Of a DNA stretch of 64,000 nucleotides, positions 1 to 8,286 are shown piece after piece. The translations under genes were made by a program, and so were the position numbers. The stretch's first letter is position 1, and each line of letters begins with the position of its first letter. This stretch comes from Planctomycetota bacterium (GTDB taxonomy: Bacteria; Planctomycetota; UBA1135; GCA-002686595). Where the stretch lies: assembly GCA_020638835.1 (NCBI GenBank), contig JACKHV010000001.1:372001-436000 (forward strand). The letters are read 5' to 3'. The notes below the pieces were generated by a model that was not told the origin of the DNA, ran no database searches, and was given only the letters and a program-made list of their open reading frames with translations.

Positions 1-1386
1 GTTCTCCCAGGCGAACGAGCGCTCCTCGAGCTCACGCATCGACTCGGACCACGCCGCGCAGCGGTCGAACTCGCGGACGCCGACTTCCAGCAGCGCCGAC
101 GCGCGCGCGGGGTCGACTTGACCGACGACGAGGACGTGTTTGCCCGCGCCTTCCGGCCGGCCGCGCCACGCCGCGTGGACCAAGCGGCGCTCCGTCTCGC
201 GCTGTTCGCGCTCGGGCGTCAGCGGCCGGCCGTCGAGGCACACGACGGCGATCTCGTCGCGCACTTCGACGGCGAGCCGGCCCTCGGGCGTGTCCGTCTG
301 CCAGAGCACTTGCGGCGGGACCATCGTCCAAGAGGACTCGTACTCGAACTTCGCTAGCGGCAGCAGCAGCACAGCGCCGAGCACCGGCAGGCCGACGAGG
401 AGGCGCAGTCCGACGCGGCCGCCGCCCGCGCCGGAGATCGTGTGCAGCGCGGCGCCGACGCAGACGAGCACGCCGGCCGCGCGCGCGATCTCGAAGCCGC
501 CCTCCGCCATGAACGGCGAGTCGGACGCAAACACGCGCCCCAGCGCGATCGTGCCGCCGAAGCCGCCCATGGTGAGCGCGACCCACTGTTCGCGCCGGCG
601 GATGCCCGCCGCGAGCGCGCCGATTCCGAGCGCGGCGAGCACGAGGACCGGCAGCGCGATCCACGTGTCGAAGAGCAGCGTGCCGTGTTCCGAGGTGTCG
701 ACGCCGAAGCGCGCGAGGTGCGGCTTCAAGCGCCGCGGATCGCTGAAGCTCGACAGCAGCCAGAGTCCCGCGAAGACGCCGAGCGCGGCGCCGTGTGCGC
801 CGAAGGTGCGACCGCCGGCCGCGCCGCTCGGCGATGCGAGCGCGCGCCGGAAGGCGAGCGCGCCGATCGCAGCAGGGATCAACAGGCAGGCGGCGAAGAG
901 CGCGTCGTCCGCGGGCAGTCCGCCGCCGTACCAACGCAGCGGGCGCGCGACGAGCTCGAACAGCAGCGCGAGTCCCGCACCGACCAGCGCGAGTCCGAGC
1001 GCGGAGCCGGGGCGCGTCGGGCCTTCGTCGTCCGGAGTCCGTTCGGGCGCTTCCAGCCCGGCGCGGCCGAGAACGAAGGCGGCGAAGAGCAGCGCCAAGC
1101 TCACGCCGATCACGCCGCGGTGCGACGCGGGCGTCCAGCCGAGCACGAGCCCGTGCAGCGCGAAGCCGAGCGCCAGGCCGCCGAAGAGGCGCACGCCGAG
1201 CCCGGGTCCGTCGAGCTTCCGCGAAGCGAGCCAGACGGCGAGCGCGCAGAGTGCGAAGCCCGCCGCGCGGAAGGCGAAGCCGGTCTCCGCCGTGGTGCCC
1301 GCGAACTGCACCAGCTCGACGCCGAGCGGCGCGCGCAGCACGGACAGTCCGACTCCGGCGATGACTCCGATCAGCAGGGCGCGCAT
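1..1386 (-). CDS. Partial membrane protein with spermidine-synthase-like C-terminal domain
   Basis: An open minus-strand frame starts at ATG 1386 and leaves the left edge of the window (462 codons, C-terminus missing). Roughly the first 340 residues are a chain of hydrophobic segments, about ten membrane spans separated by short Arg-rich loops. After the last span the frame becomes soluble. The stretch from TPEGRLAVEVRDE through LDGRPLTPERE to KHVLVVGQVDP follows the order seen in polyamine aminopropyltransferase-like domains (a beta-hairpin, the LDG turn, then a Rossmann strand). The usual glycine-rich GGGDG loop is not obvious, so the enzyme may be divergent or inactive. It is divergent from mutY. 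A TAGATT hexamer lies six bases before the ATG. The membrane architecture is clear; the synthase-like assignment is an inference. Confidence 0.6.
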   Translation of the reverse strand, partial: MRALLIGVIAGVGLSVLRAPLGVELVQFAGTTAETGFAFRAAGFALCALAVWLASRKLDGPGLGVRLFGGLALGFALHGLVLGWTPASHRGVIGVSLALLFAAFVLGRAGLEAPERTPDDEGPTRPGSALGLALVGAGLALLFELVARPLRWYGGGLPADDALFAACLLIPAAIGALAFRRALASPSGAAGGRTFGAHGAALGVFAGLWLLSSFSDPRRLKPHLARFGVDTSEHGTLLFDTWIALPVLVLAALGIGALAAGIRRREQWVALTMGGFGGTIALGRVFASDSPFMAEGGFEIARAAGVLVCVGAALHTISGAGGGRVGLRLLVGLPVLGAVLLLPLAKFEYESSWTMVPPQVLWQTDTPEGRLAVEVRDEIAVVCLDGRPLTPEREQRETERRLVHAAWRGRPEGAGKHVLVVGQVDPARASALLEVGVREFDRCAAWSESMRELEERSFAWEN

Positions 1387-1392
1387 CGCGGG

Positions 1393-1398
1393 AATCTA
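1393..1398 (-). promoter_or_regulatory. Putative -10 box of a leaderless transcript
   Basis: TAGATT read on the minus strand, followed by six bases and then the ATG at 1386. With normal -10 geometry, transcription would begin at or next to the start codon. No Shine-Dalgarno sequence fits in the gap and no good -35 box is visible. Confidence 0.4.
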
Positions 1399-1475
1399 CC
1401 GCATCCCCGGCTCGCGCCGCACGCCGAGACCCCCGCGAGTCGCGGACGGGGCTCGACCGGGACTCGCGCGCGCCG

Positions 1476-1481
1476 CAGAAT
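1476..1481 (+). promoter_or_regulatory. Putative -10 box before mutY
   Basis: CAGAAT lies seven bases upstream of the mutY ATG (1489), in a 102-base divergent intergenic region. There is no ribosome-binding site in the gap, so the message is possibly leaderless. The first base departs from the TAnnnT consensus. Confidence 0.3.
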
Positions 1482-1488
1482 CGCGCCG

Positions 1489-2562
1489 ATGCCTCACGCG
1501 ATCCCGGAAGGCGCGCTCCTGCGCCGCGCGGACCTCCTCGAGTGGTTCGCCGCGCACCGCCGCGAGCTTCCGTGGCGCGCGGACCGCGACCCGTACCGCG
1601 TCTGGATCAGCGAAGCGATGCTGCAGCAGACGCGCGTCGAGGCGGCGCGCGATCACTTCGAGCGCTTCGTGCGTGCGCTGCCGACGGTCCGCGACCTCGC
1701 CGCGGCGAGCGAGGACGAGGTGCTCGCGCTGTGGTCCGGGCTCGGCTACTACTCGCGCGCGCGCAAGCTGCGCGAGGCGGCGCAGGTGATCGTGTGCGAG
1801 CACGGCGGCGCGTTCCCGCGCGAACTCGCGAGCGCGCTGGCGCTGCCCGGCGTCGGTCCCTACACGGCGGGCGCGGTGCTCTCGATCGCACACGGCGAGC
1901 CCGTCCCGCTCGTCGACGGCAACGTCGAGCGCGTGCTCTGCCGCTGGTTCGGCTGGACCGGCAATCCGAAGCAAGGCGCGCTGAAGCGAGCGCTGTGGGA
2001 CGCCGCCGCGCGCCTCGTCGAGGGCCTGCCCGATCCCGGCGCGTGGAACCAGGCGGTGATGGAGCTCGGCGCGCTCGTCTGCACGCCGCGCACGCCGCGC
2101 TGCGACGACTGTCCGCTCGCGCCGGACTGCGTCGCGCGCGCGACGGGTCGCACGGCCGAGCTGCCCGAGCTGCCGCGCCGCCGCGAAGCGATCCTCGTCG
2201 AGCTCGAGATCGCGCTCTGCCGCAAGCCGGGCGCGTGGCTGCTCGAGCGACGTCCCGCGGGAGGTCGCATGGCCGGCCTCCACGAGTTCCCGACGCGGGA
2301 GCTCGCGGTGCGCGAGGGGGAGGAGCGCCTCTACCCGGCGCGCTTCGCCTCGTCGACGCTGCGCGTCGAGGGAGAGGTCGGCGCGGTCCGCCACACGATC
2401 ACGCACCACAAGATCGAGGCGCGCGCGCTGACCGCCGACGCCGGACCGCTCGAGCCGGACGGGCCGTTGCGCTGGGTGCCGGACGCGGAGCTCGAATCGC
2501 TGGGATTGACCGGGATGACGCGCAAGGTGCTGCGCGCGGACTTCGCGCGCGCCCTCTGCTGA
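1489..2562 (+). CDS. mutY: A/G-specific adenine DNA glycosylase MutY
   Basis: A 357-residue base-excision repair enzyme that removes adenine mispaired with 8-oxoguanine. The N-terminal half has the helix-hairpin-helix fold: SEAMLQQTRVE carries the catalytic Glu (about residue 44), LPGVGPYTAGAV is the hairpin, and VDGNVERVL holds the catalytic Asp. A four-cysteine iron-sulfur motif (C-x6-CxxC-x5-C, within LVCTPRTPRCDDCPLAPDC) follows around residues 200-216. The C-terminal third is a NUDIX-like recognition domain containing HTITHHKIEA. Length is normal for the family. The ATG at 1489 was chosen because the conserved domain begins a few residues later; the frame is open further upstream but the extension is not protein-like. 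It stands alone and diverges from the membrane protein to its left. Confidence 0.95.
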   Translation: MPHAIPEGALLRRADLLEWFAAHRRELPWRADRDPYRVWISEAMLQQTRVEAARDHFERFVRALPTVRDLAAASEDEVLALWSGLGYYSRARKLREAAQVIVCEHGGAFPRELASALALPGVGPYTAGAVLSIAHGEPVPLVDGNVERVLCRWFGWTGNPKQGALKRALWDAAARLVEGLPDPGAWNQAVMELGALVCTPRTPRCDDCPLAPDCVARATGRTAELPELPRRREAILVELEIALCRKPGAWLLERRPAGGRMAGLHEFPTRELAVREGEERLYPARFASSTLRVEGEVGAVRHTITHHKIEARALTADAGPLEPDGPLRWVPDAELESLGLTGMTRKVLRADFARALC

Positions 2563-2641
2563 TGGGGGCCGCCCGCAGGAATTCGGCGCCCGCGATTCGT
2601 CCGCGAACGCGCGCCGCTATGCTTCGCGAAGGAGTACGACC

Positions 2642-3571
2642 TTGACGACCACCGCCCCCGAGCTCAGCACCTCCGCCGCCGCGCCTTCCTACAGCGCGAG
2701 CGGCGTGACGATCGTCGTCCCGGCCTACAACGAACAGGGCGGCATCGCCGGCGTGGTGGAGCGGCTCTGCGGGCTCGACCTCGGCGTGCCGACCTCGGTG
2801 CTCGTCGTCGACGACGGTTCGACCGACGGAACCGCGCTCGAGCTCGAGAAGCTGTCTGCCCGCTTCTCGCGCCTGAAGGTCGTGCGCCACAGCTACAACC
2901 AGGGCTACGGCGCCGCGCTGAAGACGGGCTTCGCGAAGGCGAAGACCAACGTGGTCGTGATCACCGACGCCGACGGGACCTACCCCGAGGACCGCATCGC
3001 CGACCTGCTCGAGGCGATCGACAACGGCGCCGACATGGCGATCGGCGCGCGGACCGGCGACAACGTGAACATCCCGCTGGTGCGTCGCCCCGCGAAGGCC
3101 GCGCTGCGCAAGCTCGCGTCCTTCCTCGCCGGCACGCCGATCCCCGACCTCAACTCGGGCCTGCGCGCCTTCCGCCGCGAGTTCGTGCTGCGCTACCGCG
3201 GCATCCTGCCGCAGGGCTTCAGCTTCACGACGACGATCACGCTCGCCGCGCTGACGAACCACCACCCGGTGGAGTACGTCTCGATCGACTACGCGCCGCG
3301 CGCGGGCCGCTCGAAGATCAAGCCGATCCGCGACACGCTCGGCTTCACCGCGCTGATCGTGCGGACGGTGCTCTACTTCAACCCGCTCAAGGTCTTCTAC
3401 CCCTTGGCCGGCGGCCTGTTCGTCTTCTTCCTCGCGCTGCTCGCGAACGACCTCTTCATCGAGAGCCCGCCGAACCTCGGGGACAAGACCGTGCTGCTGT
3501 TCGTCGCGCTGGTGCAGGTGTTGACGGTGGGCTTGCTCGCGGACTTGATCGCGAAGAAGACGCAGCTGTGA
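2642..3571 (+). CDS. Family 2 glycosyltransferase, dolichyl/undecaprenyl-phosphate sugar synthase type
   Basis: 309 residues. It probably transfers a nucleotide sugar to a polyprenyl phosphate at the inner face of the membrane. The GT-A fold is shown by VVPAYNEQGGI near residue 24, VVDDGSTDGT (nucleotide binding) and ITDADGTYPED (metal-binding DxD). SGLRAFRRE and GFSFTTTITLA are typical of the DPM1-like branch. Two hydrophobic segments lie at about 248-270 and 282-302, giving a membrane anchor. The start is TTG 2642, preceded at 2629-2634 by AAGGAG; no ATG in frame fits. TATGCT at 2618-2623 may be the -10 box. The sugar cannot be deduced. Confidence 0.88.
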   Translation: MTTTAPELSTSAAAPSYSASGVTIVVPAYNEQGGIAGVVERLCGLDLGVPTSVLVVDDGSTDGTALELEKLSARFSRLKVVRHSYNQGYGAALKTGFAKAKTNVVVITDADGTYPEDRIADLLEAIDNGADMAIGARTGDNVNIPLVRRPAKAALRKLASFLAGTPIPDLNSGLRAFRREFVLRYRGILPQGFSFTTTITLAALTNHHPVEYVSIDYAPRAGRSKIKPIRDTLGFTALIVRTVLYFNPLKVFYPLAGGLFVFFLALLANDLFIESPPNLGDKTVLLFVALVQVLTVGLLADLIAKKTQL

Positions 3572-3584
3572 GGAGAAGGACGGG

Positions 3585-4019
3585 GTGAAGCCGACTCCCG
3601 GGTTCGCGTTGCGTCTCGCTGCCGCCGCCTGTGTCGCCGTGACGTGCGGTTGTCACGCCTTCAGCTCGCTGGACGTCTACGCCGGCGACGACGCAAGGAT
3701 CTTCGCACGCGCGGACGGGCAGGAGTTCGAGCTGCGATGTCACGAGGGAGTCACCCGCGAAGGCAAGGCACCGATCTGGCGCGCCATCGAGGAGGGCGAA
3801 CGCGTGCGCCCTGAGCGATTGCGCGTGGTGCGTGCGAGTGGGGAGGAGCTGTTCTGGTACGTCGAGCTGGACGACGCCTACGAGTCGGCGGAGACCGCAA
3901 CTCGCTACCCGGTCGTGTCCCTCGATCACTTTCACAACGGCTTGGTCGACGTTTTCTACGACTACTTGGACCTCGGTGGAGGACCTCCGCCCCTCCCGAC
4001 GGAGTCGCCGAGAGAGTGA
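3585..4019 (+). CDS. Small putative lipoprotein, unknown function
   Basis: 144 residues with a GTG start behind AGGAGAAGG, 13 bases after the glycosyltransferase stop, so probably co-transcribed. The N-terminus is a signal sequence (hydrophobic residues about 8-20) ending in VTCGC, an imperfect lipobox with a candidate lipidated Cys near residue 23. The rest is hydrophilic and acidic, without recognised motifs; the tail is Pro-rich. It lies next to a membrane glycosyltransferase, which hints at an envelope role, but nothing identifies it. Confidence 0.6.
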   Translation: MKPTPGFALRLAAAACVAVTCGCHAFSSLDVYAGDDARIFARADGQEFELRCHEGVTREGKAPIWRAIEEGERVRPERLRVVRASGEELFWYVELDDAYESAETATRYPVVSLDHFHNGLVDVFYDYLDLGGGPPPLPTESPRE

Positions 4020-4091
4020 CCGTCACCGCTAGCGCGTCGGTGATGCTCCTGCCTCGTCGACTCGCTGTTGCAGAATAGCGCCTGAGTCCGG

Positions 4092-4331
4092 CTAGTCGAC
4101 CGGGATCGTCAGAGGGATGCTCGAGAGGACACCGAGTTCGTCGTTTCAGCCCGCACGGTGGCGGCCGCCGTCACGAAGCAGGATGAGGGTGTCGCCCGCG
4201 GGGATGTTCCCCGCCCGAACGAGATGCAGAGAGTTTCCGCGGCTCGCGGGCTCGATTGGAACAACGCCAAGCTCCGGCTTGCAGCGGACGCCGAGCGTCG
4301 CGATGCTGCGCGCATGCTGACGCTCGCACAC
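4092..4331 (-). pseudogene. Possible decayed C-terminal gene remnant
   Basis: On the minus strand this stretch reads as plausible protein (ATLGVRCKPELGVV, then AGNIPAGDTLILLRDGGRH), hits an in-frame TGA at 4146-4148, and continues in the same frame as NDELGVLSSIPLTIPVD to a TAG at 4092-4094. The TGA could be a mutated Trp codon. No start, upstream domain or ribosome-binding site was found. It could be the tail of a lost exported protein or chance open frame in GC-rich DNA. Confidence 0.22.
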
Positions 4332-4430
4332 TTGACCGTTCCGGACTTCGCCTGGGGGATCGCTCTGCTCGTCGCCGGCTTCTTGCTCGGCGCGCTCTTC
4401 GCGACCTCGCGCGTTCGATCGCGCGACTGA
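4314..4430 (+). CDS. Possible small single-span membrane protein
   Basis: 38 codons from ATG 4314. One hydrophobic segment (FAWGIALLVAGFLLGALFA) is followed by a positively charged tail (SRVRSRD), the orientation of a small inner-membrane protein. The same frame is open back to 4158, giving 90 residues, but the extension looks non-coding. There is no strong ribosome-binding site. It could be a spurious frame. Confidence 0.3.
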   Translation: MLTLAHLTVPDFAWGIALLVAGFLLGALFATSRVRSRD

Positions 4431-4455
4431 GGCGATCTCGGCGGAACGCGCGGCG

Positions 4456-4878
4456 CTAGGCCGCGTACACCGCGCGCACGATGCGGCGCAGGAAGTGCTC
4501 GAGCTCGCGCTCGATGGGGGCGATCGGGTCGAGGCGCGCGTTGAGGCGCACCGAGGCGACGCGGCCGAAGCGGTCGCAGCGCAGGTCGGCGTCGAGCTCG
4601 AGAGCGATCGGCGCCTCGAGGTCCAGGCCGTTGCGCAGGGTGAGGCGCAGGTTCTCGCCTTCCCACGAGATGCGCAGCGACTGTTCGCTGCCGTCGACGC
4701 CGATCAAGCGGTAGCGCACGCCGCGCTCGACGGGGTGGTCGAGGGACAGGCATCCGCGCACTTCGACGCGCTCCTGGGGCGCGATCTCGATGCCGCAAGG
4801 GCCGAGGTTCAGGTCGCGGAACTTGCGCAGGAGCTCGCGCGCCTGTCCGGCGTTCAGGTTGTGTTCGAGGCGGATCAT
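4456..4878 (-). CDS. Conserved-looking hypothetical protein
   Basis: 140 residues from ATG 4878, which is preceded by a strong GGGAGGTGA ribosome-binding site; this decides the start over the longer frame from 4965. The protein is soluble and rich in Arg, Leu and Glu, with alternating hydrophobic residues suggesting a beta-rich core (GVRYRLIGVDG, LRISWEGENLRLTLRNG) and a C-terminal amphipathic helix. The helix-then-strand layout vaguely recalls polyhydroxyalkanoate granule-associated small proteins, but this is not strong enough to name it. It is transcribed away from the HEAT/VWA gene. Confidence 0.65.
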   Translation of the reverse strand: MIRLEHNLNAGQARELLRKFRDLNLGPCGIEIAPQERVEVRGCLSLDHPVERGVRYRLIGVDGSEQSLRISWEGENLRLTLRNGLDLEAPIALELDADLRCDRFGRVASVRLNARLDPIAPIERELEHFLRRIVRAVYAA

Positions 4879-5056
4879 GGTCTTCACCTCCCGGCGTGGT
4901 GCCGCGTAGCGGCTCGTGCAGGTCGGGAGGTCGGATATCGGCGTTCCCCCGGGCCAAGTTGACACCCCACCTGGATCGGAGTGTCATCGGTGGGCCGCGA
5001 ACCGCTGGAGCGCCGTGTCCGAGGCCGAGAGGGCCTTTCCCAAGCGAGTGAGAAGC

Positions 5057-7234
5057 ATGCTGCGAATGATCTGGATGGGGACCGCCGCGGTCCTCCTGTT
5101 GTTGCCGCTCTCGATGGCCAAGGCCGTCGCCGTAACCCAGGACCGCGACGCCGCGAGCATCCTCGCGGAGCTGAAGTCGAAGCGCGACGAAGCGGATCCC
5201 GTGCTGCTGAAAGAGCTCGCCGAGCTGCGCTCGAAGGCCGCCGCCGACGCCCTGCTCGAGGCGTACGACACGATGGGCAGCATCTACATGCGCCGTGAAG
5301 TGCTTCGCGCGCTGGCCACGCTCGACGGCGTGAACGACGCGCAGCAGTCGGCGCTCCAGAAGCTGATGGACGTCGCGACCGGCGCCAAGGAACGCGAGCT
5401 GCGCGAGTCGGCGATCGACCTGCTCGGCGACTGCCCGAACCTCGGCAAGACCTTCCTCGCCGCGATCGTCGAGTCGACGGCGCAGGACGACGTCCGCGAG
5501 CGCGCGATGGAACTGCACGTCGCCCGCGCCAGTGACGCCGACAAGGAGTGGTACCGCAAGCTCTTCGAGATCGAGTCCAAGGACAAGAAGGACAAGGACA
5601 AGAAGAAAAAGAAGAAGAAGGGCGACGACGACGAGGAGAAGGAGCTGATCCAGTACCGCCTCGCCAGCGTGCGCGGCATGGCCTTCGAGGCGCTCGCTCC
5701 GTCGCTGAACGACGTCGAGATCCACGAGGCCGCGGCGGACGACTCGGCGGGGATCCGCCGCCTGGCGCTGCTCGAGATGGAGCGCCGCGGCGACAAGCAG
5801 CTCGACAACTACGTCACCGAAGTCTTCGACTCCAACGTCGAGGTCAGCGAGAACCGCATCCTGGCCGCGCAGATCATCGCCCGCAAGGAAGGCGCGAAGG
5901 CCGCGGCGAGCTTCTTCGACGTCGGCGAGAAGGCAGCGACGCCGACTTCGGTGCGCCTCGCGCTCGCCGATCTGCTCGCGGAACTGAACGACGAGACGGT
6001 CAACAAGAAGATCGTCAAGCAGGTCGGCAAGGGCCGCGGCATGGAGAAGGTCTTCTACATGCGCGCCGCGCGGAACATCGACGACCCGAAGGTGTCGAAG
6101 GCGCTGCAGAAGCTGCTTGCCGACAAGGAGACCGAGATCCAGATCATCGCCGCGGAGCTGCTCGGCAGCCGCAAGGACCAGTCGGCGGTCCCCGCGCTCG
6201 AGAAGGCGCTCAAGAAGCCGAAGGACGAGGAGACGGCGCGCGCATTCGTCTACGCGCTCTCCGAACTCAACGCCGGCAACGCCGAGTGGGACGCGCGCCT
6301 CGTCGAGTACGCGCAGGGCGACGACGTCTACCTGCGCAACGCCGCGCTGCGCTACTTCGGCGAGTCCGGCAAGCACGTCGACCTGCTGCACGCGGCGCTA
6401 GGCAACCCGCAGTGGTCGACGCGGCTCACCGCGCTCGAAGCGCTCGCGTCGATGCGCACCGTGGAGAGCGTCGGCTGGATGATCGAGCAGATGCAGTCGG
6501 AAGAGGGGCGCATGCTCCACGAGTTCGCCGACGTGTTGTTCGAGCTGACCGGGCAGCCTTTCCGCACCTCGAAGGGTTCGTGGCGCGGCTGGTGGGAGGG
6601 CGAGGGCAAGGACACGCCCCTGATCGACGCCTCCGAGCTGCGCAAGCGCCGCAAAGAAGAGGAGGACCGGCGCCTCAAGCAGGTGACCTCGGTCGAGTTC
6701 TTCGGCATCCGTATCATCTCGGAGCGCGTCGCCTTCGTGATCGACGTGTCCGGGTCGATGACCGAGATGCTCCGCGCGCGCTACGTCGACGAGAAGGGCG
6801 AGACGCGCATGGCCGTCGCGCAGCGCGAGCTGCAGCGCTGCATCGACGGGCTCGCGACGAAGGCGCTCTTCAACGTGATCGCCTTCAACAGCGGCGTGGA
6901 CCGCTGGCTCGAGGACGGCATCGCCGGCTCGACGCCCGAGAACCGCGGCCAGGCGAAAGAGTGGGTCGCGCGCCTCGGCGCGGGCGGCGGCACGAACCTC
7001 TACGACTCGCTGCGCGAGGCGTTCAACGACCCGGAGGTCGACACGATCTACGTGCTCTCCGACGGCGAACCGACGGCCGGCGAGCAGACCGACCCGGGCA
7101 TCATCCGCCAGCACGTGCGGCAGTGGAACCAGAACCGCGGCATCGTGATCAACTGCATCGCGGTCGGGGGGGCGCTGTCGACGCTCCAGTGGTTGGCCGA
7201 GGACAGCGGCGGAACCTACATCAAGTTCAACTGA
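5057..7234 (+). CDS. Exported HEAT-repeat protein with C-terminal VWA domain
   Basis: 725 residues from ATG 5057. An N-terminal hydrophobic segment (about 5-24) looks like a signal peptide or anchor. Residues about 25-540 are helical HEAT-like repeats (for example LADLLAELNDETVNKKIVKQVGK). They are interrupted near 175-195 by a Lys/Asp-rich patch containing eight consecutive lysines. From about 556 a von Willebrand factor A domain carries the MIDAS signature DVSGSMT, then FNSGVD and LSDGEPTAG. VWA domains bind ligands through a divalent metal, and HEAT repeats provide a protein-binding solenoid, so an extracytoplasmic scaffold is plausible. The specific role is unknown. A hairpin follows the stop at 7260-7290. 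Confidence 0.85.
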   Translation: MLRMIWMGTAAVLLLLPLSMAKAVAVTQDRDAASILAELKSKRDEADPVLLKELAELRSKAAADALLEAYDTMGSIYMRREVLRALATLDGVNDAQQSALQKLMDVATGAKERELRESAIDLLGDCPNLGKTFLAAIVESTAQDDVRERAMELHVARASDADKEWYRKLFEIESKDKKDKDKKKKKKKGDDDEEKELIQYRLASVRGMAFEALAPSLNDVEIHEAAADDSAGIRRLALLEMERRGDKQLDNYVTEVFDSNVEVSENRILAAQIIARKEGAKAAASFFDVGEKAATPTSVRLALADLLAELNDETVNKKIVKQVGKGRGMEKVFYMRAARNIDDPKVSKALQKLLADKETEIQIIAAELLGSRKDQSAVPALEKALKKPKDEETARAFVYALSELNAGNAEWDARLVEYAQGDDVYLRNAALRYFGESGKHVDLLHAALGNPQWSTRLTALEALASMRTVESVGWMIEQMQSEEGRMLHEFADVLFELTGQPFRTSKGSWRGWWEGEGKDTPLIDASELRKRRKEEEDRRLKQVTSVEFFGIRIISERVAFVIDVSGSMTEMLRARYVDEKGETRMAVAQRELQRCIDGLATKALFNVIAFNSGVDRWLEDGIAGSTPENRGQAKEWVARLGAGGGTNLYDSLREAFNDPEVDTIYVLSDGEPTAGEQTDPGIIRQHVRQWNQNRGIVINCIAVGGALSTLQWLAEDSGGTYIKFN

Positions 7235-7259
7235 GCGACGAACTCGGTCGAAGAACCGG

Positions 7260-7290
7260 AGGGGAGTGCGAGGTATCCTCGCGCTCCCCT
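7260..7290 (+). terminator. Strong hairpin after the HEAT/VWA gene
   Basis: A 14-bp stem (7260-7273 with 7277-7290, one G-U wobble) around a three-base loop, 25 bases after the stop codon. The run of T that follows is short (CTTT), so it is a weak intrinsic terminator or an mRNA-stabilising structure. TATCCT at 7274-7279, in and beside the loop, could alternatively be the -10 box of the next gene. Confidence 0.5.
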
Positions 7291-7296
7291 CACGCT

Positions 7297-8286
7297 TTGA
7301 AGACCCTCCTCCGAATCGCCGCCTCGCTCGCCCTCGCCGCGCTCCTCCTGTGGGGCTTCGGTCGCTGGAGCGGCTTGTCGTGGGGCGAGCTGTTCGGGTC
7401 CTGGCGCAGCGTCGACCTCGCGACGTGGACGACGGCGCTGGGCTTGCACGCGGCGGTCTACGTGTTGCGCGCGTGGCGCTTCCAGCTGCTGTTCCCGCCC
7501 GCCGCGCGCCCCGGCATCGGACGACTGTTGGCGGTCGCCGCGGCCCACAACCTGGCGGCGTACGTGATGCCGGCCAAGACCGGTGAGGCGGCTTTCGTGC
7601 TCTACGCGCGCAAGACGTGCGGCGTCTCGGGGTCGCAGGCGCTCGCGTCGCTGATCACGTCGCGCTTGCTCGACCTGTGCACGGTCTGCGCCGGCCTCGG
7701 CGTCGCGTGCTCGGTGCTCGCCGCCGGCCGCGGCAACGCGCCCGCGTGGTTCACGCCGCTCGGCGCGATGCTCGCGGTGCTCGCCGTGGTCATCGGCGTG
7801 CTCGCGTGGAAGAGCCATTGGCTCGTCGCGCTCTACACCGTCTTCGCGTCGTACACGCGACTCGACCGGACCAGCCTGGGCCGCCGCGCCGACGCGCTGG
7901 CGCAGCGCGTGTCGCACGCCTTGCTCGAGGCAGGCAGCGAGGGGCGCGTGATCAAGGCCGCCCTCGTCAGCGCGCCGCAGTGGCTCGGCATCTTCCTGTT
8001 CTACGGCGTGCTCGTGCGCGGACTGGGGCTGTCGGAGACGGTCGACCTCTCACAGGCGGCGCTCGGGTCGGGTCTCGCGGTCGTCGCGAACCTGCTGCCG
8101 ATCAACGGCTTCGCCGGCTTCGGGACGCAGGAGGCCGGCTGGGTGCTGGGCTTCGGCGCGCTGGGCGTGCCGAAGGACCTGGCGACGGCGACGAGCGTCG
8201 GCGTGCACATGATCCAGCTGGGGAACGTGGTGCTGTTCGGCTTGCTGGGTCACGTCGCGCTGGCGTTGATCCCGACGCGCGACTGA
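7297..8286 (+). CDS. Lysylphosphatidylglycerol-synthase-type flippase-like membrane protein
   Basis: 329 residues, an integral membrane protein of the UPF0104/LPG_synthase_TM family, the lipid-flipping half found in MprF and in many stand-alone proteins. About eight hydrophobic spans are visible. Family-typical features are YVLRAWRFQLLF, MPAKTGEAAFVLYARK (the conserved PxxxGE region) and LLPINGFAGFGTQEAGW near the C-terminus. No synthase domain is attached, so it probably moves a lipid or lipid-linked substrate. The start is uncertain: TTG 7297 is the first start codon in frame near the domain and has no clear ribosome-binding site. The 3' end overlaps the converging gene at 8250 by 37 bases. 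Confidence 0.82.
   Translation: MKTLLRIAASLALAALLLWGFGRWSGLSWGELFGSWRSVDLATWTTALGLHAAVYVLRAWRFQLLFPPAARPGIGRLLAVAAAHNLAAYVMPAKTGEAAFVLYARKTCGVSGSQALASLITSRLLDLCTVCAGLGVACSVLAAGRGNAPAWFTPLGAMLAVLAVVIGVLAWKSHWLVALYTVFASYTRLDRTSLGRRADALAQRVSHALLEAGSEGRVIKAALVSAPQWLGIFLFYGVLVRGLGLSETVDLSQAALGSGLAVVANLLPINGFAGFGTQEAGWVLGFGALGVPKDLATATSVGVHMIQLGNVVLFGLLGHVALALIPTRD

Noticed and set aside
140..1789. 549-residue plus-strand frame and related overlapping frames at the left edge
   Set aside because: They are antisense to a minus-strand membrane protein with clear hydrophobic periodicity and overrun mutY.
4021..4043. Terminator after the small lipoprotein gene
   Set aside because: Only a six-base stem (TCACCG/CGGTGA) with a nine-base loop and no T run.
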